From DAOQAU01 sp035354275 (GTDB taxonomy: Bacteria; Cyanobacteriota; Vampirovibrionia; Gastranaerophilales; Gastranaerophilaceae): a stretch of 64,000 nt of DNA. This document shows, in pieces, positions 26,171-34,174 of this stretch (position 1 is its first letter; each line of letters opens with the position of its first letter). Both the position numbers and the translations under genes were made by a program. The stretch lies in assembly GCA_035354275.1 (NCBI GenBank), contig DAOQAU010000001.1:47721-111720 (forward strand), given 5' to 3'. Below the pieces are notes generated by a model that made no database searches, was not told the origin of the DNA, and worked only from the letters and a program-made list of their open reading frames with translations.

Positions 26171-27160
26171 TTAACTTCCTTTCAAGGCTGCTTTTTTATC
26201 TTCTATTGAATGCATCCATGCCTGATTTTTCAAATACCAGTCGATTGTTAATTTAATTCCTTCCTCAAAGGTCAAAGAAGGTTCCCAGCCCAGTTCTGTT
26301 TGGATTTTTTCATTATCGATAGCATATCTTTTATCGTGTCCCAGCCTGTCTTCGACATATTTAATAGAACTTTCGTCTTTACCCATGGCATCAAGAATGA
26401 TTTTTGTAATTTCCATATTGGTTTTTTCATTGTGTCCGCCGATATTGTAAACTTCACCAAGTCTGCCCTTGTGCAAAACAGTATCGATAGCCGAACAATG
26501 GTCATAAACGTAAAGCCAATCGCGGACATTCAAGCCGTCTCCATAGACAGGGACTTTATCCCCTTTTAAAAGCTGTGAAATAAAGAAAGGAATAAGTTTT
26601 TCAGGATACTGGTAAGGTCCATAGTTATTTGAACATCTTGTTGTCAAAACAGGAAGTTTATAAGTTTCCCAATAAGCCCTCACAAGCATGTCCGCACTTG
26701 CTTTTGAAGCCGAATACGGCGAATTTGGTGCAAGCGGCGTTGTTTCATAAAAATAACCGGTTTTGCCCAATGTTCCGTAAACTTCGTCTGTTGAAACCTG
26801 CAAATATCTTTGAATTCCTAATTCTTTGCATGCCTGAAGCAAATTCAGCGTACCTTTAACATTGGTTTCTATAAAAATCTCGGGTCCTGTTATACTTCTG
26901 TCCACGTGACTTTCTGCTGCAAAATTAACAACGTAATCGACTTTTTCAACCAACTCGCGAACAAGCGTCCTGTCACAAATGTCACCTTTAACAAAAGTAT
27001 AATTCAGATTATCTTTAACATCGTCAAGATTTTCTATATTGCCTGCATATGTAAGTGCATCAAGATTTATTACTTTATAATCGGGATATTTATTTAAAAT
27101 GTGCCTCACAAAACAGCTTCCGATAAATCCGGCCCCACCCGTTACAAGCAATCTTTTCAT
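26171..27160 (-). CDS. rmlB: dTDP-glucose 4,6-dehydratase
   Basis: 329 residues, extended SDR fold: [49 protein letters not shown] (catalytic Tyr/Lys) and [17 protein letters not shown]. It converts dTDP-glucose to the 4-keto-6-deoxy sugar. Its ATG overlaps the rmlC stop by 4 bp and it ends 1 bp before rmlA, so the three are one operon. Confidence 0.96.
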   Translation of the reverse strand: MKRLLVTGGAGFIGSCFVRHILNKYPDYKVINLDALTYAGNIENLDDVKDNLNYTFVKGDICDRTLVRELVEKVDYVVNFAAESHVDRSITGPEIFIETNVKGTLNLLQACKELGIQRYLQVSTDEVYGTLGKTGYFYETTPLAPNSPYSASKASADMLVRAYWETYKLPVLTTRCSNNYGPYQYPEKLIPFFISQLLKGDKVPVYGDGLNVRDWLYVYDHCSAIDTVLHKGRLGEVYNIGGHNEKTNMEITKIILDAMGKDESSIKYVEDRLGHDKRYAIDNEKIQTELGWEPSLTFEEGIKLTIDWYLKNQAWMHSIEDKKAALKGS

Positions 27161-27714
27161 AGCAATTCCTCTTTATTTAATTCTTTTAATTTAGGCTGAA
27201 TCTTATCTTTTTCGCTCAAAATCGGCTCAAAGTCAATTCCCCAATCAATTCCTATTTCTTCATCATTCCACAAAAGCCCTCTGTCACATTCTGGACAAAA
27301 TTCTGCATCCGTTTTGTATAAAAGTTCTGCTTCATCCGATAAGACAACAAATCCGTGAGCAAAGCCTGCCGGAACAAAAAGCATGTTTTTATTTTCTTCT
27401 GAAAGTTCGGCCTTAAACCACTTACCGAATGTTTTTGAATTTTTTCTCAAATCCACAATAACATCAAAAACTTTTCCTTTTGAACATCTTATAAGTTTTG
27501 CCTGCGGCTTTGGAGTTGCCTGATAATGAAGTCCCCTCAATACACCCTTGGAAGATTTTGAATGATTATCCTGAATAAAATCGCAAGTTATGCCATTTTG
27601 AAAAAATTCGGATTTTCTGTAAGTTTCCATAAAAAACCCGCGGTTATCACCAAAAACCTTTGGTTTAACCAAGATAACGCCTTCTATTTCTTGTTTTTCA
27701 AATTCAAACGGCAT
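27157..27714 (-). CDS. rmlC: dTDP-4-dehydrorhamnose 3,5-epimerase
   Basis: 185 residues from ATG 27714, with AGGGG 6 nt upstream. Cupin motifs: GDNRGFFMETYRKSEF, QDNHSKSSKGVLRGLHYQ (catalytic His), VIVDLRKNSKTFGKW, VPAGFAHGFVVLSDEA. Third enzyme of the dTDP-rhamnose route. It overlaps acpS by 11 bp and rmlB by 4 bp. Confidence 0.95.
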   Translation of the reverse strand: MPFEFEKQEIEGVILVKPKVFGDNRGFFMETYRKSEFFQNGITCDFIQDNHSKSSKGVLRGLHYQATPKPQAKLIRCSKGKVFDVIVDLRKNSKTFGKWFKAELSEENKNMLFVPAGFAHGFVVLSDEAELLYKTDAEFCPECDRGLLWNDEEIGIDWGIDFEPILSEKDKIQPKLKELNKEELL

Positions 27715-28063
27715 TAAATCCCCTATCATCAATCATTACAAAAGCGATTGCCTTTGTTTTATCATGCGACAAACTGACTTGTATTGTCAATTTATTATCA
27801 AGATTGTTTAACAATCTTATTTTTGGAAAATTATTTTCAATGTGATAAACTTCTATCATATTTAAAGGCGGATGAGAAATATTTAATCCTGTAAGTGCTT
27901 TTAAAACAGCTTCTTTAGCGCAGAATCTTACGGCAAAATGCTTTGCAGGCAGTTTTTTGGATAAACAATACTCCTGTTCGGATTTTGTGTAAACCCTGTC
28001 CAAAAAATCCTGCGATTTATCCTGAAATCTTCTTATATCTTCAATATCAACGCCAATACTCAT
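27704..28063 (-). CDS. acpS: Holo-[acyl-carrier-protein] synthase
   Basis: 119 residues. GVDIEDIRRF binds Mg2+ and CoA; RFCAKEAVLKAL and VSLSHDKTKAIAFVM complete the phosphopantetheinyl transferase signature. It activates ACP for fatty-acid synthesis. There is no Shine-Dalgarno; a T/A-rich tract that also ends the tpiA terminator leads straight into the ATG. It overlaps rmlC by 11 bp. Confidence 0.92.
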   Translation of the reverse strand: MSIGVDIEDIRRFQDKSQDFLDRVYTKSEQEYCLSKKLPAKHFAVRFCAKEAVLKALTGLNISHPPLNMIEVYHIENNFPKIRLLNNLDNKLTIQVSLSHDKTKAIAFVMIDDRGFNAV

Positions 28064-28079
28064 AAATTAATAATAATAA

Positions 28080-28108
28080 AAACCCTATCGAAAAACAATA
28101 GGGCTTTT
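28080..28108 (-). terminator. Terminator after tpiA
   Basis: On the minus strand CCCTATTG / CGATAGGG stem with a T-rich loop, followed by TTTTTATTATTATT. It separates tpiA from acpS. Confidence 0.75.
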
Positions 28109-28140
28109 GCTTTTATTAAATTAGGTTAATGTTTATCCTC

Positions 28141-28968
28141 TCAGCTTTTTTGATTTACCAAACTATGTACTATTTTGCTGAATTTTTCTGCATCTAAGCA
28201 CGCTCCGCCGACAAGACCGCCATCAATGTTGCTTTGAGCAAATAATTTGTCTGCATTGCTATCATTTACACTTCCGCCGTATAAAATTGAAACATCTGCC
28301 GCGTTTTGTTCGCCATATATTTTTGCAATTTCATTTCGTATCATTCGACACATTCTGTCAGCTTCATCGGCATCACAGGTTTTTCCTGTATTAATTGCCC
28401 AAATAGGTTCGTATGCTATAACAACTTTTGTTATATCTTCTTCTTTAATATTTTTTAATGCTTTTATAACCTGTGTAGAAACCACATCATCGGCATCGCC
28501 TGCTTCTCTTTGTTTTAAAGATTCACCCACGCACACAACAGGCATTAACCCTTTTTCAAGTGCGGAAAGTGTTTTTGCGTTAACTTGTTTATCGGTTTCT
28601 GCAAATTTGCCTCTTCTTTCGGAGTGCCCTATTATGACAAAATCCGCTCCTGCTTCTTTGTACATATCCTGAGATATAGCCCCTGTAACAGCTCCGCCTT
28701 TTTCTATGCCAAGATCGGCTTCCTGCCCGCCCAATTTGATATTTGCCATATCTACATAATTTCTACCCTCTTTAACTTTACAAAAAGCCAACGCCGTTGG
28801 AGCAAAGCCTACATAAATATCGTTATGAGTAGGCAAATCCAACATTTCAAAAGCACTTCTGTTAATAAGTTCTGATGTTTCTTTCGGGCTTTTGTTCATT
28901 TTCATATTTCCTATTACCATAGGTTTACCAGTGAAATTCATATTTGTTTGTATTGAATTAATTCTCAT
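28141..28968 (-). CDS. tpiA: Triosephosphate isomerase with short N-terminal leader
   Basis: 275 residues. Catalytic residues are present: Lys 23 in GNMKMN (the usual GNWKMN Trp is Met), His 115 in IGHSERR, Glu 187 in AYEPIWAINTG; the phosphate grip YGGSVN is intact. A normal TPI would begin near residue 15. The extra MRINSIQTNMNFTG matches the leaders on the aldolase and the second pgk in the window. The start is firm: AAAGGA lies just upstream and the next ATG would remove the leader without a ribosome site. It follows fba by 64 bp. Confidence 0.93.
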   Translation of the reverse strand: MRINSIQTNMNFTGKPMVIGNMKMNKSPKETSELINRSAFEMLDLPTHNDIYVGFAPTALAFCKVKEGRNYVDMANIKLGGQEADLGIEKGGAVTGAISQDMYKEAGADFVIIGHSERRGKFAETDKQVNAKTLSALEKGLMPVVCVGESLKQREAGDADDVVSTQVIKALKNIKEEDITKVVIAYEPIWAINTGKTCDADEADRMCRMIRNEIAKIYGEQNAADVSILYGGSVNDSNADKLFAQSNIDGGLVGGACLDAEKFSKIVHSLVNQKS

Positions 28969-28988
28969 CTTTTATCCTTTCTTCTGAA

Positions 28989-29024
28989 ATACAAAGCAAA
29001 GATATAAAATATCTTTGCTTTGTA
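28989..29024 (-). promoter_or_regulatory. AT-rich hairpin between fba and tpiA
   Basis: ATACAAAGCAAAGATAT / ATATCTTTGCTTTGTAT perfect 17-bp stem, without a downstream T-run on the minus strand. More likely an mRNA-stability or processing element in an fba-tpiA message than a full terminator. Confidence 0.5.
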
Positions 29025-29032
29025 TAAATAAT

Positions 29033-30313
29033 TTATGCTTTTATATCAAGATTTTTTGCCAATTCGACAGCTTTGGTTGCTTTATCTGTTGCATCCATTG
29101 CCTGACCTGAAGAATTTAACATATCGGTTTTTCTTGCGCCTATTGTTTCAAGAGTTTTCATAATAGGTTTTCCGTAAGTTCTGGGGTCAATAGATGCTTT
29201 ATCTGTAACGTCAAGTTCTCCTGCGACATTTTTGAACGTTCCAACATAGCCCAGTCTAAAATCAGTATCTACGTTAACTTTTGAAATACCTCTAAGCGTT
29301 GCTTCTTTATACATTTCTTCGGGAACACCTTTTCCAAAATAATTAGCAGTATTTGATTTCATTGCCTCTATTGCGCTTAAAACAGTCAAAGCACCTGCTC
29401 TGGAATTAACTAAATCATTAATACTGTTTTCTAAGGTTTCAAATTTTTTACGGGGAATAACCACGCTTTGATTAAACATGTCAATCAAATCTTTTGGGGC
29501 ACTTGACGCACCGTGTAATACAAAAGGATATTGTCTCCATCCTGCATCACCGGGCTTTTTACCTATGTTTTCGGGCAATATTGCTTCGACCGCTTTTTTA
29601 ATTTCAGATAACCTTTCGAAATCTAATTGCGGTTTTTCGTCAGGACGGAATTTAACCGCACCGTGGGATGTTCCGATTGAAATTGCAAGCGAATCACAAC
29701 CGGTTTCTTTTACAAACCTTGCCGCCTCTTGAGGGTCTGTAAATTTAGAAGTTTTATTTGAAACTTCATCTTCAACACCTGCAAGTTTTCCCAATTCTGC
29801 TTCTACAAAAATACCTTTTGAATGTGCATAATCAACAACTTCTTTTGTTAATCTGATATTTTCATCCAACGGAAATTTTGAACCGTCAATCATAACAGAA
29901 TCAAATCCGCCGTCAATACACTCCTTACATACTTGGAATGTGTCGCCATGGTCAAGGTGAAGCATTACGGGAATACCTTTTGCCTCTTCTTTTGCAACTT
30001 TTACCATTTGAACCAAATAAGGAAGCCCCGCATAATCTCTTGCACCTTTAGATGCTTGAATAATTAAAGGGGATTGTGTTCTTTTTACCGCATTAATTAT
30101 CCCGTGGACATTTAAAAGATCGTTCACATTAAACGCCGGTATAGCATAACCTTTTTCTAAAGCATGCTGATAATATGCTCTTGTCTGTGCAAGTTTTTGT
30201 GCCGGTGATAACTCTGTATTATTGCCAAAATTTACTTTTTGAACATTTGTTCTTTGTACCAATGCAATATTTTTGTTTGCATAAAACCCCTGTGTTTGTA
30301 AATTAACCCTCAT
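29033..30313 (-). CDS. fba: Class II fructose-bisphosphate aldolase with N-terminal leader
   Basis: 426 residues from ATG 30313, with AAGGAG 9 nt upstream; a longer frame to 30379 has no ribosome site. Zn-ligand and active-site motifs: HLDHGDTF, EAELGKLAGVED, IGTSHGAVKF, FVLHGASSAP. Class II aldolases normally begin about residue 40 of this protein (AYYQHALEKGYAIPAFNVN). The preceding leader, MRVNLQTQ to VQKVNFGN, resembles those on tpiA and pgk2. It cleaves fructose-1,6-bisphosphate in glycolysis or works in reverse. Confidence 0.94.
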   Translation of the reverse strand: MRVNLQTQGFYANKNIALVQRTNVQKVNFGNNTELSPAQKLAQTRAYYQHALEKGYAIPAFNVNDLLNVHGIINAVKRTQSPLIIQASKGARDYAGLPYLVQMVKVAKEEAKGIPVMLHLDHGDTFQVCKECIDGGFDSVMIDGSKFPLDENIRLTKEVVDYAHSKGIFVEAELGKLAGVEDEVSNKTSKFTDPQEAARFVKETGCDSLAISIGTSHGAVKFRPDEKPQLDFERLSEIKKAVEAILPENIGKKPGDAGWRQYPFVLHGASSAPKDLIDMFNQSVVIPRKKFETLENSINDLVNSRAGALTVLSAIEAMKSNTANYFGKGVPEEMYKEATLRGISKVNVDTDFRLGYVGTFKNVAGELDVTDKASIDPRTYGKPIMKTLETIGARKTDMLNSSGQAMDATDKATKAVELAKNLDIKA

Positions 30314-30410
30314 TATTTTTAACTCCTTAAACTGTTTACAACATGCTTTAAAAAGCGTAAAAATATTTTTTGCTACCAAATTTTAAAAAAATTACATTTC
30401 TTAATAACAA

Positions 30411-30446
30411 TAGGGCGGCGGATTTTTTAAAAAATCCGCCGCCCTA
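30411..30446. terminator. Terminator downstream of 30463 gene
   Basis: TAGGGCGGCGGATTTTTT / AAAAAATCCGCCGCCCTA perfect stem. It isolates the two phage-tail-like genes from fba. Confidence 0.8.
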
Positions 30447-30462
30447 TATTATTTCAATAAAA

Positions 30463-30810
30463 TTACAACTCCGCCAACTGTTGTCTTAAATCAATTATTT
30501 GCTGTGTGTAATATTCAAGCCAGGTTTGTTCTGTTGTTTCATCTTTAACTTCGGGCTCTGCGATTGCCCTTATTCTTTTTATATCAAACTCTTCTATTTG
30601 AGTTTTCAAATTTTCGATATCGGCTTCTCTTTGTTCTTGAATTCTTGCCTGAGCATATTCTTGAGTGTGAGAAATATCAGTTAATATTCCGTCAATGACT
30701 CTATATTTTTCGGGCTCAAAGGTCGCATAGTCAATATCTACATAAACATAATCCAAATAAGGATTTTCGCACCAGCTTAATAATTTATTTTCTTCAATTT
30801 CTACGTACAT
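30463..30810 (-). CDS. Small protein next to tail-fibre gene, possible tail assembly factor
   Basis: 115 residues. Strand-rich first third, then a long Glu/Gln-rich helix (QARIQEQREADIENLKTQIEEF) and LEYYTQQIIDLRQQLAEL. Small proteins of this shape often sit beside phage tail fibres as chaperones. AAAGG ribosome site. Assigned by context, not by family recognition. Confidence 0.5.
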   Translation of the reverse strand: MYVEIEENKLLSWCENPYLDYVYVDIDYATFEPEKYRVIDGILTDISHTQEYAQARIQEQREADIENLKTQIEEFDIKRIRAIAEPEVKDETTEQTWLEYYTQQIIDLRQQLAEL

Positions 30811-30865
30811 TTTTATACCTTTCTTTATTATTTTTTGTAAAATTACAAGTTATATCGCTAAGAGC

Positions 30866-31879
30866 TTATGTTCCCTTCGTTGGGAAAAATTTAAGGTGTT
30901 TCCACGAACTTCCGTCATATTCATAATTAAGTTTATAATAGATACCCTTAGGAATAGGAATAAAACCCCATGCCCCATAACCTTGCCCTGAGTGATTAAA
31001 CAAAAGATTACTTGTCCAATTTGTTCCGTCAAAGCTGTAGGAAAATGTTAATCCGAAACCGCAACCTACCATAACAAATCCGTCAGATTCGGCAAGATAA
31101 GAAGTGTTCCAACTCTTTGATACCCCGCTTGAATAATTTGGCATCGGCAAATTAGTTATGGATTTTGCCAAATTTGTAGAAGCCTTTATCGCTGAATTTA
31201 AAGTTATATCATAGTCATTCTGATTGTAAGGGAAAGTTTCAACCGCGGTGATGACTCCGCCTGCAATTGTTACTTTACCCAAAGGAATATCCAAAAATTC
31301 CACATCCGTGCCGCTTGTATATTTTATTGCTTTAAGAGGTTCAACACTTGTATTTAGCCAAATATCCCCTTCAACCAATGTCGGACGGGTTGCCTGCTTG
31401 TAAATATTATTAGCAAGCGAATATACGTTTCCGCTCGTTGAAATAAAAACATTATGCGCCCCGTTAGGCTTTCCGCTCATACTCAATGTCCCTACAGAAG
31501 TAAAAGTTGCAAAAGTTCCTCTTGCGTTAGAAATTATTAAGCTCGGATAAGAACCTCCGACTTTAAAAGACACTGACATACTTGAATAACTCAATAAATC
31601 ACCGGCTCCGTTTGTAACATTTCCGGATTTTACACAAAATCTTGTTTCGGCTGCGTTGATTTTAGAATTCAAGTCCGTTGACAAAGAATCCAACTGCGAT
31701 TTATTGATTGCATTTGTAGATGTTGTAGCAGCAGCTACATTAAAAGCTTGTGTAGAATTTCCTGCTTTATCTGCTTTTTCCGAAAGAGCAATGCTCACCG
31801 CCTGAAAATTTTCATTGATTTCCTGTGCTTTTGCTTTTGTTCCGGGCACAAATTCTATTAACGATAAATATCCCGACAT
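30866..31879 (-). CDS. Phage tail-fibre-like protein
   Basis: 337 residues. The start, LIEFVPGTKAKAQEINENFQAV, is the common tail-fibre opening (xxFxPGTxAxAxxxNxNF). A Ser/Thr/Asn-rich, Gly-rich beta repeat region follows, with SDGFVMVGCGFGLTFSYSFDGTNW near the end. Strong GAAAGGAG ribosome site. No capsid, portal, terminase or integrase gene is nearby, so this is an orphan pair: a prophage remnant, a tailocin part encoded elsewhere, or a recruited surface protein. Confidence 0.62.
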   Translation of the reverse strand: MSGYLSLIEFVPGTKAKAQEINENFQAVSIALSEKADKAGNSTQAFNVAAATTSTNAINKSQLDSLSTDLNSKINAAETRFCVKSGNVTNGAGDLLSYSSMSVSFKVGGSYPSLIISNARGTFATFTSVGTLSMSGKPNGAHNVFISTSGNVYSLANNIYKQATRPTLVEGDIWLNTSVEPLKAIKYTSGTDVEFLDIPLGKVTIAGGVITAVETFPYNQNDYDITLNSAIKASTNLAKSITNLPMPNYSSGVSKSWNTSYLAESDGFVMVGCGFGLTFSYSFDGTNWTSNLLFNHSGQGYGAWGFIPIPKGIYYKLNYEYDGSSWKHLKFFPTKGT

Positions 31880-31933
31880 ATTTTCTCCTTTCTTTTTTAC
31901 CCTAGCATTATGAAAGATTTTTGAAACAAAAAA

Positions 31934-31981
31934 AAGTCCGCAAAAGTGCTTCCGTACAATAACGTAAGTATTTTTACGGAC
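31934..31981. promoter_or_regulatory. Long imperfect hairpin between divergent genes
   Basis: GTCCGCAAAAGTGCTTCCGTA pairs imperfectly with TACTTACG... to CGGAC across an AATAAC loop. It lies between the divergent starts of the tail-fibre and glycosyltransferase genes, so it is a leader structure or operator rather than a terminator of either. Confidence 0.35.
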
Positions 31982-32026
31982 AGCTTTAAATTTGCATTTT
32001 TATAAAAAATGAAGTATCATTTTTTT

Positions 32027-32920
32027 ATGAAAATATCTGTTATAGTTCCGGCTTACAATACAAGCAGCTACCTTAAACAGTGTCTTGAAAGTTTAATTTC
32101 ACAAACTTTTAATGACATTGAAATAATTTGCGTAAATGACGGCTCAACCGATAATTCGCTTGAAATTTTAAACAAGTTTGCCAAAAAAGACAAAAGGATA
32201 AAAATTATTTCTCAAAAAAATCAAGGATTGTCTGCCGCAAGAAACACGGGAATAAAGGCGGCAAAAGGTGAATATATAGGTTTTGTCGATTCAGACGACT
32301 GGGCTGATGAGTCGATGTTTGAAAAACTTTATCAAAACGCCAAAAAATTTGATGCCGATATTTCAATGTGTTCTATAACCACATTCAATGAGGATACGGG
32401 CGTTTATAATAATTCCGACCCTTATATGACAATGAATTTATTTCCTGAAAGCTTTGAAGACAGAGTCTTTAGCCCTAAAGAAACCTATGACTTTATTTTC
32501 AGAATCTGTGTAGTTGCGTGGAACAAAATTTATAAGAGAGATTTTCTTGATAAAATCGGAGGTTTCTTCAAAGAAGGTTTGGTCTTTGAAGATAATTTAT
32601 TTTTCTGTCAAACCTTTATGCAAGCAAATAAAATTTGCATAACAAAAGAAAATCTGATTTTTTACAGACTAAATTCGCCAAAATCAATAACTTTCGGGGA
32701 TAAAGATTTTCAAAAATTGGATTTTTTTGAGGTTTTTGAACTTATAGAAAAATTTTTGAAAGAAAAAAATTACTACGGCCAACTTGAAGATTATTTTCAA
32801 AATTACAAAAAAGGCACACTTGTTTACTGGTACAAAAAATTAAAAAATGAAGACACAAAACAAAAGTATCTTAAAAAGTTTAAAAAATTATATCCTGAAG
32901 AAAGCTTGATACTAAAATGA
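32027..32920 (+). CDS. Glycosyltransferase family 2 protein
   Basis: 297 residues from ATG 32027. GT-A motifs: VIVPAYNTSSYLKQCLESLISQ, CVNDGSTDNSLEI, SAARNTGIKAAKGEYIGFVDSDDW (DXD-type metal site). It adds a sugar from a nucleotide donor, presumably for surface polysaccharide. No clear ribosome site. Its 3' end overlaps the convergent gene at 32912 by 9 bp. Confidence 0.88.
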   Translation: MKISVIVPAYNTSSYLKQCLESLISQTFNDIEIICVNDGSTDNSLEILNKFAKKDKRIKIISQKNQGLSAARNTGIKAAKGEYIGFVDSDDWADESMFEKLYQNAKKFDADISMCSITTFNEDTGVYNNSDPYMTMNLFPESFEDRVFSPKETYDFIFRICVVAWNKIYKRDFLDKIGGFFKEGLVFEDNLFFCQTFMQANKICITKENLIFYRLNSPKSITFGDKDFQKLDFFEVFELIEKFLKEKNYYGQLEDYFQNYKKGTLVYWYKKLKNEDTKQKYLKKFKKLYPEESLILK

Positions 32921-33241
32921 TTGTCCTAACGGATTAAAAAAAAGTCCGTTTTTAACGACATCTTCATAAAGCTCTTCATCTTTTTCCAACTCTGCCATAG
33001 TCGTGGGATTAAGGTCAATAAAAACATCCAATTCCGTCTCGACTTTGCCAACAATAGGCCATATTAACTCGCGCTTTGCTTTATCTTCAGAATCAAAAAC
33101 AGCTACAAGTTCAATGTCTTCTTCTTCGTGAAAATTTCCGTCAAGAAACAACCCGTAAAGATAAATTCCATGGAAATCATCAAAACGCTTGCTGAATTCA
33201 GCAATTAAAAGATTAACAGCTTTTTCGACCTTTTCATGCAT
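32912..33241 (-). CDS. Degenerate nucleotidyltransferase-fold small protein
   Basis: 109 residues from ATG 33241. FHGIYLYGLFLDGNFHEEEDIELVAVFD has the shape of the Pol-beta-type GSxxxG...DxD motif, but GS is GL and the two Asp are Glu-Asp-Ile-Glu, so catalysis is doubtful. A later ELDVFIDLNP could supply the third acid. It resembles minimal MNT proteins but has no HEPN partner beside it. ATG 33241 is chosen because a consensus promoter places the transcript start at that codon. Confidence 0.55.
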   Translation of the reverse strand: MHEKVEKAVNLLIAEFSKRFDDFHGIYLYGLFLDGNFHEEEDIELVAVFDSEDKAKRELIWPIVGKVETELDVFIDLNPTTMAELEKDEELYEDVVKNGLFFNPLGQSF

Positions 33242-33248
33242 AGGGGAA

Positions 33249-33277
33249 ATTATAATACTTTTAGCCAATTTTGTCAA
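33249..33277 (-). promoter_or_regulatory. Consensus promoter giving a leaderless message
   Basis: Minus strand TTGACA (33277-33272), 17-nt spacer, TATAAT (33254-33249). The ATG at 33241 lies 8-9 nt after the -10 box, so the transcript should begin within a few bases of the start codon. No Shine-Dalgarno is present. Confidence 0.75.
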
Positions 33278-33307
33278 TCAAATCGGCATCTGTTTTTACC
33301 GAATATT

Positions 33308-34105
33308 TTAATAATTCATTTTCCAGCCTTCTTCTATAACACGTGCTGTACAAAAATCATCTTGAAAATTTTGTCCGCAACTCCATTCCCAATCTTCACC
33401 AATTTTTGTTGAACCCCAGGGAACAAGCAATGGCCCATTACCGTTTGTTATATAAAAAGAGAAAAAATCCCTTCCGTACCTATTTGGAGGTTTCATTCCA
33501 TTTATATCAACTTGAGCTACACCACAAAGCTGTAAGTTTAAATTTATTACCCCACCAAACATACTTTGTCCATGCCAAGCCTCTATGCAATCTCCAGCTA
33601 CAGAAACAGCCCAACTCATCCCGTCAAGAGTTATAAATTTATATACATAAGGACTTCCCAACCAATTATAAGCCTCATCATTAGTATATAAATTAAAGTA
33701 AATTTTGGCTGACCCGCAATCTTCATCTTCCGTTCCACAATTTTTTGAAAGCTTAAAATACTTTACAATTTCTTCACCCAAAGCCTTATTTTTAAGTTCC
33801 CATTGTTCTTATGGCGTGATATTATTTCTATAAGTTTCTATATCAATACCATCCGGGGGCAATCCTAAGGCAAACAGCCCTGTACACTTCAAGTCACCCG
33901 GGCACCCCATGTCATTAGACATCATAGCCAAAGCTTGATTAAAAGTAGTATAAGCTTTTTTAAGAGCTATAACATATTGCTCTTTTTGAAAATTGGCAAT
34001 CAAACTTGGTAGGGTCAAGTCCGCAATCATACCAATTATGCCCAAAACTATCAAAACCTCTGCCAGAGTAAAAGCTATTTTAATCCTTAAACCTTTTGTG
34101 TCCAA
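33308..34105 (-). pseudogene. Pseudopilin gene interrupted by one in-frame TAA
   Basis: From TTG 34105 (GGAGG upstream) the frame encodes a basic leader, the prepilin-like site A|FTLAEVLIVLG and a long helix. A TAA at 33811-33809 interrupts it, and the same frame then continues without shift to 33308 with the family core INGMKPPNRYGRDFFSF. The stop-flanking residues, NNITP then EQWELKNKALG, make a smooth join, so a single base change is the simplest cause. The residue before the cleavage site is Ala instead of Gly. Related to the intact 8607-9215 pilin. Confidence 0.75.
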
Positions 34106-34174
34106 ATAACCTCCGAGACTAAAAGACACTTGTATTTTAGTTTTATTAACTAAAAAAGTCAAATTGTAAACAAT

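Noticed and set aside
30314..30379. 22-residue upstream extension of the aldolase
   Set aside because: No ribosome site, while ATG 30313 has AAGGAG at good spacing.
33809..33811. Programmed recoding (stop read-through) in the pseudopilin
   Set aside because: TAA is not a selenocysteine or pyrrolysine codon and no recoding signal is evident; a point nonsense mutation is simpler.
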